Source: Lingula anatina (Eukaryota; Brachiopoda; Lingulata; Lingulida; Lingulidae). Taken from it: a stretch of DNA of 64,000 nucleotides. Shown here piece by piece: positions 1-14,400 of this stretch (within the stretch, counting starts at the first letter, position 1; each line of letters begins with the position of its first letter). The translations under genes and the position numbers were made by a program. The notes beneath the pieces were generated by a model. It searched no databases and was not told the DNA's origin. It saw only the letters and a list, made by a program, of their open reading frames with translations. The stretch is from NCBI RefSeq assembly GCF_001039355.2, contig NW_019774169.1, positions 344,232 through 408,231 of the forward strand, in the 5' to 3' direction.

Positions 1-1789
1 AAGTTATTTACTTAGGTTTGAAAGTTAGGTATTGAACATTGAACCACTGTAACACAAAAATTACATAAATAACCAGAAAATGAGAATGATTATTTATCTC
101 AGTCAGGATATTTAAAGCAATTTGATACCATCTGAAAAAAGCATCCATGCAAAAAAAAATTTATCTGTAAGAGTACATTGAAAAAATGACTGTGTAGGAC
201 AGTAGTGATGTTGTGACACTTCATATTTTGTATCTAAAAAACCCTAAGATTGCGTCTTGTCACGCATAATGATTTTCCTCTCTGTGTACATACATTATTA
301 TAAAACTTATAATGTACAGGTGGTGTATCATAGACATGTTGTTGCATAATGAATAGTTTCTCAAAGATTGCCATTGATATGGATGTCTATCAAGTGAATA
401 ATAGGAATGAGTGCAATGATTGATGGATAACCCTAGTTATTGCAAAGGTTTTCTGATAAATTCTGCACAGAATTGCATTTTCATCGTTGAAGAGATAGCA
501 TGTTTTAAGTGAGTTGAATTTTATTGAATGGCTATGTCATATTTATAGTGGTGCTTAGACTAACAGGGAATTAATAGATGCCACATTACATATTGAAATT
601 AGACAATAAGAATTGATTGCTCTGCTCATGTAAGGGATCAAATGAAACAAAAAGTAAGGGGAAGTTTCAGACTAGACCATGAATCAATGCCATTCCCATT
701 CAAGCTAAGTCATTGTTCTAAACATTGTTATACATAGGTGAAGGTAAGCCATGGCATCATTTCTTCTGTCCCTTGATCTTTAGCACAAATTGTCGTCACA
801 AAGACAGCAATACTAAGTATTCTCATTATGTCTCTGCAAAGGCCAGTGTGAATTGCTTTTCATAGAAAATTGGGTCCAGGGAATGTTTTAAAATGAATAA
901 GCCTAAGCTGCTAGAGATCAATATACATGTATTGCCTCAGTCTGCAGACAAGTGCTTGCAGGAGGCACGTGGTCACATTCCATGAAATTGGGCCAGCTGC
1001 TGTACTTGGATGCAAGTTCATAGATACATTTCATCAGATGGTTGGACGTACATGAAGCGAATTCAAGGAATTGTTAACATTGTGGACATCTGATTTCATT
1101 GAAATTGTGTATCTAGTCTACAGTGAAGTCCTTGGCTTATCTGGATGTTATTGGTACGGATAAGAATACAACAGATAGGTTCTTCTGGTATGGAAGCTGA
1201 TATGTAAGTTTGAATTAGTTAAGGTCACTGCTTGGAGATTCTTAGCTTTCAGAGGAGGTAACACTGATGCAATTTATGAAATGGCTTCTTCATGGGAAAA
1301 ATCTGGCAAGTTTCAGATAAATTGAATTGATGACACAAAACATTTGTGGTGCAATTATATTTTTGCTCTAGATTAAATGTTTCCTTTTTTTTTAAATTGG
1401 GTATGTAGTATTTTTTGTGCCAGAATTGATATTTTGACAGAACTGATTATGGGATATATATATGGCACTCAGTGAGTCATTGTATTGATTTCTGAGAAAC
1501 TTCCATTGTTGTTCATACAGCACATCCCGTCGGTCATTATCAGTTTCATGCATAAGAAATGAATAGAACTGTACTCAGCTGCCAGAGTATAGATTAAAAC
1601 TTTTCATATTTGAAAATGAAGTGCAAACTAGGAGAGACAGATAAAAACTTATTTTCAGTCCTGTATTATTTAAATGTGAAGCATAATTTTATTAAATCTT
1701 TCAGATAGTGCTCATCTACATGACTATTTGCCCTTTTTATGCTGTTGTTATGGTAACACATTTGTTCTAAATGGTCGGTCTCATTTCAG
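1..1789 (+). other. Sequence upstream of TRAK exon A
   Basis: AT-rich, no splice-bounded open frame recognised. Because exon A is entered in phase 1, this is most likely intron, ending in the TCATTTCAG acceptor. Confidence 0.6.
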
Positions 1790-1993
1790 ACGTGTGTAAT
1801 GTTGGAAACCTCCCAGAAGTAGAGATATTGAGTTTGATTGAGGAGAAAATACCCAAGTATCGGCTGCGAGCGGACACCATTACATCATTTGCTGGCTACG
1901 AGAACGAGGATTGGATCCAAACCCCCATTATACCTCATGACATAGAGCTAGATCTCACTGAGGAACAGATAGAGGAGACATTGAAGTATTTCG
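1790..1993 (+). CDS. TRAK: TRAK exon A: acidic N-terminal segment
   Basis: The acceptor ...TTTCAG lies just before 1790 and the donor G|GTAAGA follows 1993. The 204 bases enter and leave in phase 1 and give [13 protein letters not shown], then an ENEDWIQTP stretch, then [13 protein letters not shown]. This is the conserved start of the long TRAK1/TRAK2 forms, upstream of the coiled coil. The split codon completes with exon 10927 to read [14 protein letters not shown]. The phase-1 entry means at least one earlier coding exon lies upstream of the window. Confidence 0.92.
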
Positions 1994-4900
1994 GTAAGAA
2001 GACTGATTTGGCAATTGATGTGTTTCACACTGGCATTAGTTTTTCTTAACAGCTGAAGTTTTAAGAACTCTGGCCAGACTGGGTACATTATCCCTATTTT
2101 AGACTCAGTGAAAATGTATACTATTTTGATTTTTTGTATCAGTAAATTCTACAGCTTACTTAATTAATATTTATATATTTTGTTATGAATATATTTTGTT
2201 ATATAATGATCCTTTATAGTTTGTAAAGGTGAGTCTGGTGTAACTTCTCACTGAGTGCAGTAGATGTTACGGGTGGCACCATCTTTGAGTAAGCTGTCAC
2301 AAGCGTGCAGGAAGCCATAGCAGTAAACAGGTTTGATTAGAATCTCAGTCTTTTTGAAAGATGAGACAACTATCAAACTCAATTGCTTTTGCTGTAGGTA
2401 AATTGGCACACACTCGTTTAGACCCTTTACACATCATGCCTTATACATATAAGTATTGAAACACTTAGACTGGTCCTAATTTTTTGCTACAGGGATTTTA
2501 CCCCCTTTCACAAGTTCATTCCATGTAACATCTTACAGCTTGGAAGCCCCAATATAAGAATAAAAAATAACCTGGTTAACTGGCTGTGTTGAGCTCTGTT
2601 CAGGAAGCTCTGTGCAGGTGACACTCTTGCATAATACCAGGCTATTTAGTTACATTAATCTCCCTTAGTATTTCGATACCGATACTTGAAATGCACAATG
2701 TGAAAAGGGCCTTACCCTCCCGTGACATTGCTGGTCATTAGAACACATACACACTATTGATCCAGGTCAGAATGTTGCACCCTGCTGGTTTTTATGGAGT
2801 CATGCATACACAAATGCCCTATGAGTCTATATATATCAGCATATATGTTACATATCTCATTTCAAATGACCTGTATCCTAGCAAGAAAAAATAGACACAT
2901 ATTTGTCAGGTGGATGATACCCAATATGTACTAAGTGAAAAATAAGATCTATATACGTAAGGACAAACTTAAACTAGCTTTTGTCTAAATGTCATCATCA
3001 GAGGACCAGATCCCCAGGTAGGGGACATGGAGTTTGCATACATGTATGTTGTGTATAGATATATAATATGGCAGGCCGCAGATAGTCTTGTGTGTATGGT
3101 GATGTCAGGTGTTCTGTTTGTGTCAAAATTAGTCCTGTCGAAACACATGGAAGAACTGACCTTTTTCCTGATTGTGACATGCATTTATTAAATGGACGGA
3201 TGACCTCGCTGTCCCTTAAGGCATGCAGTGTTCATGACTTGACCAATAGAAATCCCACTTTAGATGCTATCTACATGTATATTTACCATGGAACGTGGTT
3301 ATAAGTGCTGTAGTCTGTTAGATGATGTGTCTGTTGGAGTATTGTATTATGAGACACATCGTGTGAACCACTTCTGTGATAATGTGAAAACTGTGACAAC
3401 ACATGCGAGGAATTAGGGATATATTGTAAGTAAACAATCAATGATGTTAGTCATTCCTGTACTACATGCACTTCTTGGTGATATGTTTTGAATGCCATAT
3501 GACTAAGAAGTTGGCTTAATCTGAAGTTTCTTGTCTTTTCTTTTCTTTTCTTTTTTTTTTTTTGCTAAAACTGGGTGCCTTTATGTGTATGGCACTGGGC
3601 AGGAGTCTTTATTATTATTATTATTATTATATTTTGTATTTCATGATTTGGTACATTGGTTATGTAAGCAGCTAAACTTTAAAATATCCACATAGCATGC
3701 AATTATTACCTTCTTACCTGAGAAGAATGTTAACTGTCTTACAGGTGTCTTGCCCCAATGGAAAGGAGGTTCCTCTCAGACCAGGTTCCATAAAAATTAT
3801 CCACTTGAATTTTACATCTCATTCTCCGTTTTCCTTGATGTAGCTTTGTTTCAAGAAGTAACTAAATTTGGGGATTTAAGCTAGAGCAGATTTAGCTCCT
3901 TTTCATGTAGTGCTCATTTGCCTCCTGCTAGCGTTTCTTTCTTTGCATGGATTGTCAGCAATCAATTGACAAAACATTTGCTTATGCAAGGCCAGCTTGA
4001 CCACAATGCCTTCAACAAGGCACTAGGGCTGGGCACTGCCTGTGACGTAGCTGGGCAGTTCAAATAAGGGAATAGTGGTATTTATGTTTGGGGAGATATT
4101 GTACATTTTACGCACAAAATATGACTGCTCAGTATGGAGAAGAAAATAAAAAAAGGTGAGCAATGTGAGTTATTGGAAGTGTTAAAGGGCAGTCTTGAAG
4201 CCAGCGATTTAAAAGGGGAGATTCTTTTTCTGAAAAGGTGGGCCCTTTTTTGTCCATAATTGCATAGCATCTAGATCAGATTTTGATTTAGAGGAGATAT
4301 CTGGACCAAAAGGGCGATTCTTTCAGTAAATCTCACCCCTCCCCCCTTTCCAGACAGATGTATAAAGAGCACTTTTTGTTGCTGTCTTTGAAGGATTTAG
4401 AGACCATTCCCAGATCCTATCGTACTAACTTTGGACAGAGCTATCTCCAAGGGGATTCTCACTTAATTGCAATTAACTTATGTGTCTTAGACATCTGTCA
4501 TGTCTACTGAAGCTCATCATCATTCCTCTTCATCCCGTGTGGGACATAAGGCCACAGCCACACTGAAGCTGATAGGGGGTAATTAACTATGGTTTAGCAG
4601 CTTTAGTAGGCATTCCAGACATCTCAGCCACTTAAGCTGAAAGCAATTTAGTGAAAAACCCTGTGGACATGGACCGATCCTGTTAGATCAATCTAAGGAT
4701 GGGAACCAAGTCCTAGATACAACAGGATGCTCTTGCCATTCACATTGGGAAGTGGAGCCGATGAGCACATCTAACACAATGGAGGCATCTGGCAAAAGTT
4801 GGTTTGGAAAACAACATTGATTTATTCTTATAATAATGACTGAGAATGTCATTAGGCCTCTCATTGAAGTTTCCATGCATTGTACTCAAGAAGAGAATGG

Positions 4901-7900
4901 AATAATTTTTCTGCATGCTTATGGAAGTGAACTTTGTGACAATTAGCAGTAGAAATGACTGGTGGTTATATATTTTAAATATAAGTGCAATTAAAGAAAA
5001 GCTTTTATATGCTTAGAGTTGGATTTTATGGCATTATTTGTATGAAGGGTCCCTTTTCAGTGCAGGATTACATTTACATGAATGTATTCTTTGATTATGT
5101 TGTTTCTTTTGGCATAATGCCCAACTCAGAAAAATACAATTGATCTGCAAACCTGGAAGGTATTATTTGATTGTTGAGAAGAGTTATAGATTCGTAACTT
5201 AAGAAAATTGCATAATTTATCCATGCTGTTATTCTTAAAATCTTGCAAATACTTGGGCTTTTGAACTTGTGAAAGCAATTTTGTTTATTCATGATAACTG
5301 CTGAAAAATTACCACCAAAGCTATCTAGATATGGGGAGTTTTCTGCTGCACTGTCGAGGCATGCACAATACCTGTTATTGATTGGTACATTTCATTCAAC
5401 AAACAATAGAGACGACCAAAACGCTTGCAAAACAAGGTAAAGCTGGAGGCCTCATAGAGGTTTACCTCTACTAGCCAGTTCTGCAGCTAGCATTTATACC
5501 TGAAATCTCCAGTAGATGATGCTGCGTTAGTTATTTTTAACACCCATTTATCTGTAGCTGGGGAAGCTATATCTGATAATTTCAGCATACTTGCGCAGAA
5601 GAGCATCGGATGAGGTGTAGAAAAAATAAGTGCAACAGCAGTAGTAAAACTTGATAAATAAGATAACCCCATGGAAGATGATGTAGAGCTATGGCAAATG
5701 GAAATTACTATGAATTAGACGAGTACCTGTATGAGAGGTATGGATTGTATGACCCATACTGCAGTATAGGGAATCTGAATGACCATAGGGAAGCCAACCT
5801 TCTGTGTAGTTTATATAGTGAAGGTAGGTGAACATTTACATAATATGCTGCCTGAAATATCTCTGAATAACTGAGTAGCATGGCATGAGAATGGTAGATT
5901 AAGTTTATCATGTTATTTTGTTATAAATATAAATTGAACTGCATACCATTTTTAAAAGCCTAGGGATTAAAATATGCCTTGTGTATTTTGCAGTAAAAAA
6001 TTCAATTTTTTGTCAACTCATTATTTTGGAATATTACATGTTATAATTAGATCTGTAGCATTTTAACACTACATTTTTAGGTAGATGATTTTTCTAGATG
6101 CTCCTAAAACATTGTACAGGGTCAACTAGAAGCTTTTTGTCGTTGCAAACTATATACTCTTGTTAATTTAAGAAATTTAGTTCACAGTATTGAACATAGT
6201 TAACACTGAAAATGAATTGTTATGGCTTAGAAATCTGGTTTTGTCACATATAACTGATATTAACATGTTTGATAGATTTGTTAGTGCCCTTCATATATGT
6301 GTCTATAGTTCCATTAGCTGAAACAGTAATTTTGACCTTATATTCTTATATTCTCGTGCTGCCTGTGATGGCTTGCAGCAGGAACTCCATTAAATATTGA
6401 TTCCCAATGGCCACATCTCTTGTATCATGGTTATGAAAGCCTACCTATTAGCTTTGATTAGTACAGTGTGAAATGAGATCAATTAGGTATGTTTCTACAA
6501 TAAACAATACCTGTCTGTTGAATTGTGTAATCTCTGTCTCAATCATATTGACCGCTGCATGGAATCTTTATGTAGTTGATTTTGAAAAATGAAATATTGG
6601 TTACTAGTAGGTACATGCCATTTGTTGCTAAGATTTTATCCTTTTCATTCTTTTGTTTGTGTCGGTGTAATAGTTTAAGTATCTAAAGCTTGAATGATTA
6701 TTAGATATATGTGAGTCTTCTGGTTAGTTTGAAAGTAAAAACCTATGGATCACTCTCCAGATATTTGGGAGGGTGAATACTAGTAGCTTCCATTTAAAAT
6801 AGTTATCCCCCATCACGTTTCCTGGCATGATCTGCTTCAAGTAGTGCTAATAATAAGTAAAAACAGTCACGTTTCACTGCTGCAGCCATTAATTTAAAAG
6901 TTATGCTGTGGTTTGCAAAAAAATAATAAATAAATAAATAAATAAATAAAAGAGTTAAAATTTAGTTTAAAAAAAATTCTCCTCTTAACTCTATGAAAAA
7001 TAATGAAATTCTCTTACCTGGTCCTCATATCTGTCTACAGTAGGTCTCCACAGTTTCTTCATTGAGACTGCATGTCCTATTACAACATCTATGAAGACTG
7101 GGGAAGTTTAGTTTCCAGACTGTTTTTTTTTTGCACCTGTTACATATACTCAAGACTTCTTGCTTTTAGATATGTTATGTGCCATTTGCTTAGTGCATTA
7201 AAGCAAATCCTGTCGTCCCAATACTTCTTGATGGCAATTCTATGTATGTCCTTGAATCTTACATCATTTAAAAGAAATAATGGATGTTGTTAACATTCTA
7301 CACTGGAATAAGATGTGCCTGCCCTCATGTATGTTTAAAAAACCAGTCCATCTTTGGATGCTGACAGGTTAGTGCTATAAATTAAAATCAAATTCGGCTC
7401 AGAGGTGGAAGTTCCCATTGATTGGCTGAAGAAGCTTACCTATAAGCGTGGTGCATACTGATATCTTGTTTTTGACAATTTAGGGCCATATCAACATAGT
7501 TAAGGTCATTGGTGTTTATAAAAAGACATTTTAAAGCAGTTTATTGCACAGCAGGTAGTTTCCCACCTTGGAGTATCAACGTGTTTTCAAAATGGAATGG
7601 GGACATTAGCATGATTATAGATAAGGCTGGGTATGAAAGGTGTTGCAGCGATGTTATTGAGGCAGTTGACATGTTTTTTTAAATTGGAAGAAGTCAGAAG
7701 GAGCAGCTCAATCAATGTTGTTGTGTAACCGGTTACTCCACATGGGTAACTGAATAAGCTCTGTGGGGGATTACTGCGGTTCCACAGAATGTTTATTGGT
7801 AAAAGGGGACACCTATTTAGTTTTCACAAAGACAATTTAAGGGATATGTGAATTTCAGGACAATCCCTGTGGGTATGGTTGAATGCATGTTGTTTTTCCA

Positions 7901-8319
7901 AAATACGTGCAGTTTTGCACGTGCTGCAAAAAGAGCTCACATTTGAGCACAAATGCGTAAAGCAAGGCTATAGAATTTAAAGTGTGCACAATATGCATGA
8001 CTGCAGTAACAGGGGATAGATTAATTTGTAGCTGTGACACCATCCTAAAATGAAAAATTAAATTGAGTGTGTGGAAACTACTTTTTCTTGACTACTTTTT
8101 TTGCCATGGACATTTGTGTTTGGGAAATAAGATTTGAATAATGGAGGTGAACAACAACACGCCACCTACTCTAGACATCATTTGCAGTGATGATATGGAC
8201 AAACAAAAGTACCTTTCCAGTTTGTCAGAAAATGTCTGTCTTTTCATGGAAAATAACAATGTCATAGCAGAGAGTGAGAACAGTGTCAGCGGTAAGTCAT
8301 TAAAGTTGAATTGAAATAC

Positions 8320-8418
<99 letters not shown>

Positions 8419-11400
8419 AGAATTCAGAAAAATATTTAAGCAGTCAGTGTAGTATGTACAACAGTGATACATACAGTACCTGTGCGAATTTGACAAGTTA
8501 ATTTCCAAAAATATTTCAATTATTATTTGGAGTAGGAAGTTAAGATATTTACATGATCAGTCTAAGCTGTTAGTATGAGCAGGATAAATTTTCAATAAAT
8601 AATTGGTTGCACAAAACTGTATCATAAGAGGTACAGAGGCGCGTGTGTAATTTGAGGTTTAATATCTACAGACATGAAACCTATAATATATCCTCTATAG
8701 ATGCACCATAGATGTGCTAGCATGTGTAAAGCTGTGGTTGTTCAGCTGAATACTCATCTATCAGATTAATAGACATAAAGGTATGTAGGCCAGAACATTC
8801 CATACACTAGCACATGGGATGTAAGAGCACATGGTGTTGACTGGTTTATCAGGATTGGTGGGTAAAATGTACAGTTTCATATATAAAGGATGACATAGTG
8901 ATAACAATGCTGTTGGAGGTGTTCATGGTTTGTGACTGATATTTATTTGTTTGACCTTATTATCAGAGGTAATTGAAAATTAACGGTTATTAACTAAACC
9001 TGTATACAGATACTACTGTGTGGTATGTATGTACATGTATATACCACTATGTGCTATTTGTTTGTCTTAATAACTAGCAGTGTAAATAGGTTTTTGCACA
9101 TGGTTATAAGTTTGAGTTAATGGTAGTAACTGTATTTAGGTATTGGTAGTATATGTTATGATATCTGTATCAATGAAGTAGGATATCTACAGTATGTTTG
9201 TAGACATACTGTAGATGTTCTGCAGGGCTGGTTAATATTTAATATGTCCAAGATATCTTTTCTTTTATTTGTGGACTTGGTTAAAAAAAAAAAAACATTG
9301 TCCCATATTATCACCCTTATTCTTGGCAGTGTGTATTGAAGCATAGGTACGTAGTTTGTGCATCTTAACACGTCCATGTAGTTTTGCCCATGAAAAACTG
9401 CATGTAGAAGGTAACAGACATCCTGGGGTCACATTTCAGGTGACATGTCTCAGGTCTCCCTTTCCCCCATTTTTCAGGTAGGCTGTGCTTTCTTGATGAT
9501 GATAGTTTATTGAGCACTAAGTGAGGTTTAGTCACATGTACATTGTTCTCTTTATGCTCTGCAGTCCTATAATAATTGAAAACATAACTTGAAAAGATGT
9601 AGATTAAGTGTTTTAATCAATCTGTTTTTTTCCAGTCAGGAATCACGTGTTTGACAGGAAAAAATAAGATATATGTGTTTGTTACCATGTACATAGCACA
9701 TTAAAAAAAAACATGGTGGAAAGTGGAAGTTTGCTGAGACAGTGAGTCATATCAAGAAATAAATCAAAGCTATTATATGTTTAATATTTCTAATTGTTAT
9801 GTCTGAAGTAGTAATATATTGACCAAAAAACATTCAGATATTTCAAGTGTAAAACATGTTAAATGAATGTTTATTTTCTTTTCACCAAGAAGAATAAGTT
9901 AAATATATAAATCTATCAATCAGTAAATAAATTAAGGTTCAGCTGAATAGTTATAAATAGCAAAATAGGATCAGGAACTAACTGAGGATGTGTCTCCTGA
10001 AATGAAAACAGTTCAGGACAGTTCCATGTATACAGGTATTAGGAAGATAAGAAAAAGTTGCTGACAATAACAACAACTGGCTTACCTACTATAAGTGGTC
10101 CGTGTTGATATCTAGATCAATGACCTAGCTGTAATCTACGAATGGGACATTGATTAAATAGACTATTGATTTAAGTGGAAAAACAGAAAAATTGATATTT
10201 AAAAAAATTTCACAAGGTTACTATGTTGCATTAGCCCTAGTAAATCTGAAAAGTGCAGTGTGAAAGTACTTAAGCTTAAAAAATTACTTAGTTGCACCAG
10301 AAGAATTGTTTAGGTCATTTTTGGAAATTGTAAATGGTTTGATACCAGTCATTTCCCCAAAGAATTATTTCATAGTACTGCAGGTTCTTTGATGATAATA
10401 TAAATGCCTTTTGACAAAAACACAGATACTTATTTTGACAAACGTAAGAACAGTTTTTGATAAAAAAAATCAATGCACAGTAGTAAGTGTTAGTTGGAAG
10501 GAAAAAGCCCAGGCTCTGTTGATACTGGGCAAAGTTTGTATCCATGGAGATGTCTGGAGCAAGATGCAATATAAATCAGCATATTTTTTTAAAATGTGAA
10601 TGTTATTTTCTTACAGTTAGCACTGTGATATAGTACATAATTGGTGTGTGATACTGCTGTTGTTTTATGAAGATTGCACCTTTATATATGCAGAATAGAA
10701 GATAGTAATAATTTTCATAGCTTTTTATTGGGATAATTGAAATAACACCAGAGGTGTTGCACATTGAATTTCAGGCAACAGATTCCTACAATTTAATTGA
10801 AGGAGTATTTAGACGGAAACGAGATGAAGTTGTTTAAAGATGTCATTTACCAAACCTGTGTTATGTTTTGCAGATATTTATCTTAATACTTGAATAACAC
10901 TTGAATTTGGCATCTTGTCTTTCCAGTCCTATGTTCGGAGCGTTTGACCCAGATGACAAGAACATACAATGATATTGAGGCTGTGACAAGACTACTTGAA
11001 GAGGTATACTTCTTACTGTGAACTTCGTTTTCCAAAAGTGACGTGATATCAAGTTGAAGAGATTCTAAGCATACAATGCATGGTGAATGTTTACCACCAT
11101 CTGACAGTAAAAAGTTTTTTTCTTCCAAAACCTATGCATTTAATATACTTACAAAAGTTTATTGGATACCTGCAACCAAATTAGTAATAAGATATCTTAC
11201 AGTGTTCTGAATGAACTGAATACAAATCTTCATTTTTCCGCTTTTTCCCCCCTCACTTACAAAGAAGATGTGATATATGACACAAACTGAAGTTTAGATT
11301 TTTTTTTGTAAATGCTATCTCTGTATCATATTAAGTCTGACTAAGTGAGACTGCTTTGATTTCATGAGTACAACCACCCTTAATTTTGGCAAATATTCAA

Positions 11401-14400
11401 TGCCAAGAAGAAATAAAGCTTTTTTCCCCAATAAAATAACTAAAAATCTTTGTAATTTTTCTTTGACATTTAGAATATCCTCTTATTTGTCATGCTACAC
11501 CTTTTTTTCTTTTCTTGACATTTGCTTGACAAATAATTTTAGAGAATCCCCATTAGTGTGATTGAAGGAACTGCTGTTTTAATTAGATTTGTGAAATAAC
11601 AAATGGAGAAAATAGAGAACCTATTAAATTTATTTTCTTGTTTTTATAGATAATATGTAAATCTGTTTATTTATAGACAGTTTTACATATATTGCTTTTG
11701 TTATCATAATAGTCTGCATTTACTTCTAGTTATGAACATTTATGATTTAAATTGTATCTTTAAAAATGATAGTGGGATTGTTTACAGTTTGTCAATAAAG
11801 TAAATTTGAATAATTTCACTTAAACCCCCAAATGCATTAATTTGAAAAAATTAATTTTAAAGAATTTATCTTAAAGTTTCAATCATTTGTTTTATATTAC
11901 AGAAAGAGAGAGATTTGGAGTTAGCAGCTCGTTTAGGTCAGATCCTATTAGATGAAAAGAAAGAACTTGCAGCAAAAAATGAGCACTTAGAAGAACAATT
12001 GGCTGCTACTATTGAAAAAGTAAGTATACTGTAGATTTGTTGTTTATTTTGGACTTGATACTTGCATGTAAACAGATTGATAACTGTTGCTTTAGTTCTC
12101 GTTTTCTATGTTTTAGTTTTCATTTACCATGATTTGCATCCTAAAATGTATTTTATTATTATTTTTTTCAAATTGAATTTAATTTTGAAAGTTACAATTG
12201 AGAATTTATGAAAAAGATTATTGTAAGTCTGCTGAATTAAAGGTCCTGTATTGCAGATGTGTTTTTTATGTTAGCTTTTCATATTAGAAAAAAACCTTAA
12301 ATTCATTATCTTAAGCTAGTCAAATGTTTAAGTAGTTAATAAAACAAGCTAAATGTACCTTAGCAAACAGATCTGTCTCGTTTCATGTCACGTGTATCAC
12401 CAACGTGCTGTGCGTAGGCAATTCTAATCACGCGTAAGTCCTTGAACCCATTGATTTGTTGGGCGGTTTCTCCAGGCAAGAAAAACACTCAAAAGTAGAT
12501 GATAAAAAGATGCAAACTCTTGGAAGATTATGGGACTAGTGTTCCCATAGAAAACACTAAAAAAAAACAAAAAACAAAAACAAATTCAGACAGAAATTTA
12601 TGTCATATCATTTGACCAACTTGTACATTGAAATAAAATAACGCAGCATGAGATGGCTCCATGTTGACAGTGGGAGATTGCCAAGGGGGGGGGGGGGTCA
12701 TTGACGATGTTGTCATGTACACATACAAATTTACCAAACAACTATGAGGGTATGGTTCTTTTCTTCCTCTTGCCCCACCCCTCTTCCATGTCCTCCCTTT
12801 ATTTAAGTACTGATTATGCCAATGACATATCGCCCAGGTCTAAATTATTGAGATGACACCAAATATGTGGTGTACCTGACAGCAGTCACGTAGTCCTACG
12901 GCTATTAACATATTGATAAGATATAAGATTTCAACTGCCAAACTGACCCAGAAAAAAGAATTTGTCTAGTACTGAGGGCACTGAGTATTTAGGGCTTGTG
13001 CATTTGTGAAACCTGTTTCTAGATAATTGGACATGTGTCATAAGAATATGTCTTGAAAGAGAATAGTAGAATTTAAGACAATATATATATATATGAATAA
13101 ATTTTAAATAATAACTTTAGTAGTGAAACAAAAGTTTTGATGAGAAACTTTTTGGCAACTAAGTGTTTTTAGGAAAACATGTTTTTGTTTTTTCAAGCTT
13201 CTAATGCATGTGTCCCTAAAAGATAGGATGAGAGCAGACATTGATAAAAAAATCAAGGCAAAAAGGATGAGGAAAAATGCTAAATCATGCAATTTCAGGC
13301 TATTTGATAACTCCATATGGTTCTTTTTACAATCTTGACTAAGAAATTTGGCAAATATTGGCCAATTATAAAAAAGATAGATGACAGGTTGACCTCATAA
13401 GTTTCTTTAGAGAAAGGATTACACCACAAAAATGATAATAATAATAATGTACTGATACAGTCTTGTTGATATATCAGGACACTCCAATGTCAGATTGTAC
13501 TTTTTTTAGTCACAATAGCATTAAGTTAAGGTGGAATTTCCTTTTAATTTTACTTTGAAATAGGATGATAATAATTATTTCACCCTCCCCTTCCTCTTAT
13601 TATTACTCTTACTTTTTTTGTTTCAGAACAAACAATTGAGTCATGACATTTCTATGAAAGATGACCTCCTGAGGATTTACACTCAAGATGGTGACACAGA
13701 TTCCAATGGGTGTTCCCCTACGTAAGTTTGCTTAAATAGTGTTTGTCATCATCTTAATTTGCAAAAGATTGTTGTCTTTTGTGGTGTTTGTAAATGAAAA
13801 GTGTCCCACTTAGCATCAGCAGTATAAAAAACTACATTGAAGGATTTCTTTTGCAGGATAATGCTACACAGTGAATCCAGCAGTTAAAACAGGGCTTCTA
13901 TTTATTTGCAAATTTTATACATGGCACCCCAGCTTTTGCATTCAGAGTAGACTTAAATGTATGCAGTTTATATTTTATTAGAATTTGCCTGACATACTTG
14001 TCAAGATTCATTCCACTGGTGTATGTTTACTGAAACTATCTTTCGAAGACATAAATATTAGCACTGATAAGGTGTTGTGAACCTAGTAAAAGATATTCTA
14101 GACAAAGATGTATTTTTCTGGTCATCATCACATCCTATTGCTATCATTACATCAAACAAATCTTTGTTTGTTGAGTACTTAGTCAAGATGTCGGCATTTT
14201 TTTCTTACATCATGATCTGACTGCCCCTAGATATAGGCTCAATGTTAGGTATTGTCTTAGGCAAGAGGTGTTTGAATTTAAAACCTGTTAAAAGGTTGAG
14301 ATAAGAAAAGGTTTAATGTCCTTAAACTACATTTCAGGTTTAGAGAATTACAGAAACCTACTTTTTGGACATTTGCAGGAATTTCGTGATAGAATTTTCA

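Larger units (their letters stand above)
1994..10926 (+). other. TRAK 5' intron region (three introns by isoform)
   Basis: About 9 kb between exon A and exon 2. It contains candidate first exons B and C, (ATT)n near 3609-3630, (AAAT)n near 6924-6950 and the (TA)n run at 8324-8416. Apart from these I see no exon, RNA gene or mobile element. Promoters for the short isoforms would lie upstream of 5671 and 8106, but no motif is convincing. Confidence 0.55.

Noticed and set aside
8092-8508. 138-codon minus-strand ORF with a long Ile-Tyr run
   Set aside because: The run is the translation of the (TA)n microsatellite, and the remainder is antisense to candidate TRAK exon C.
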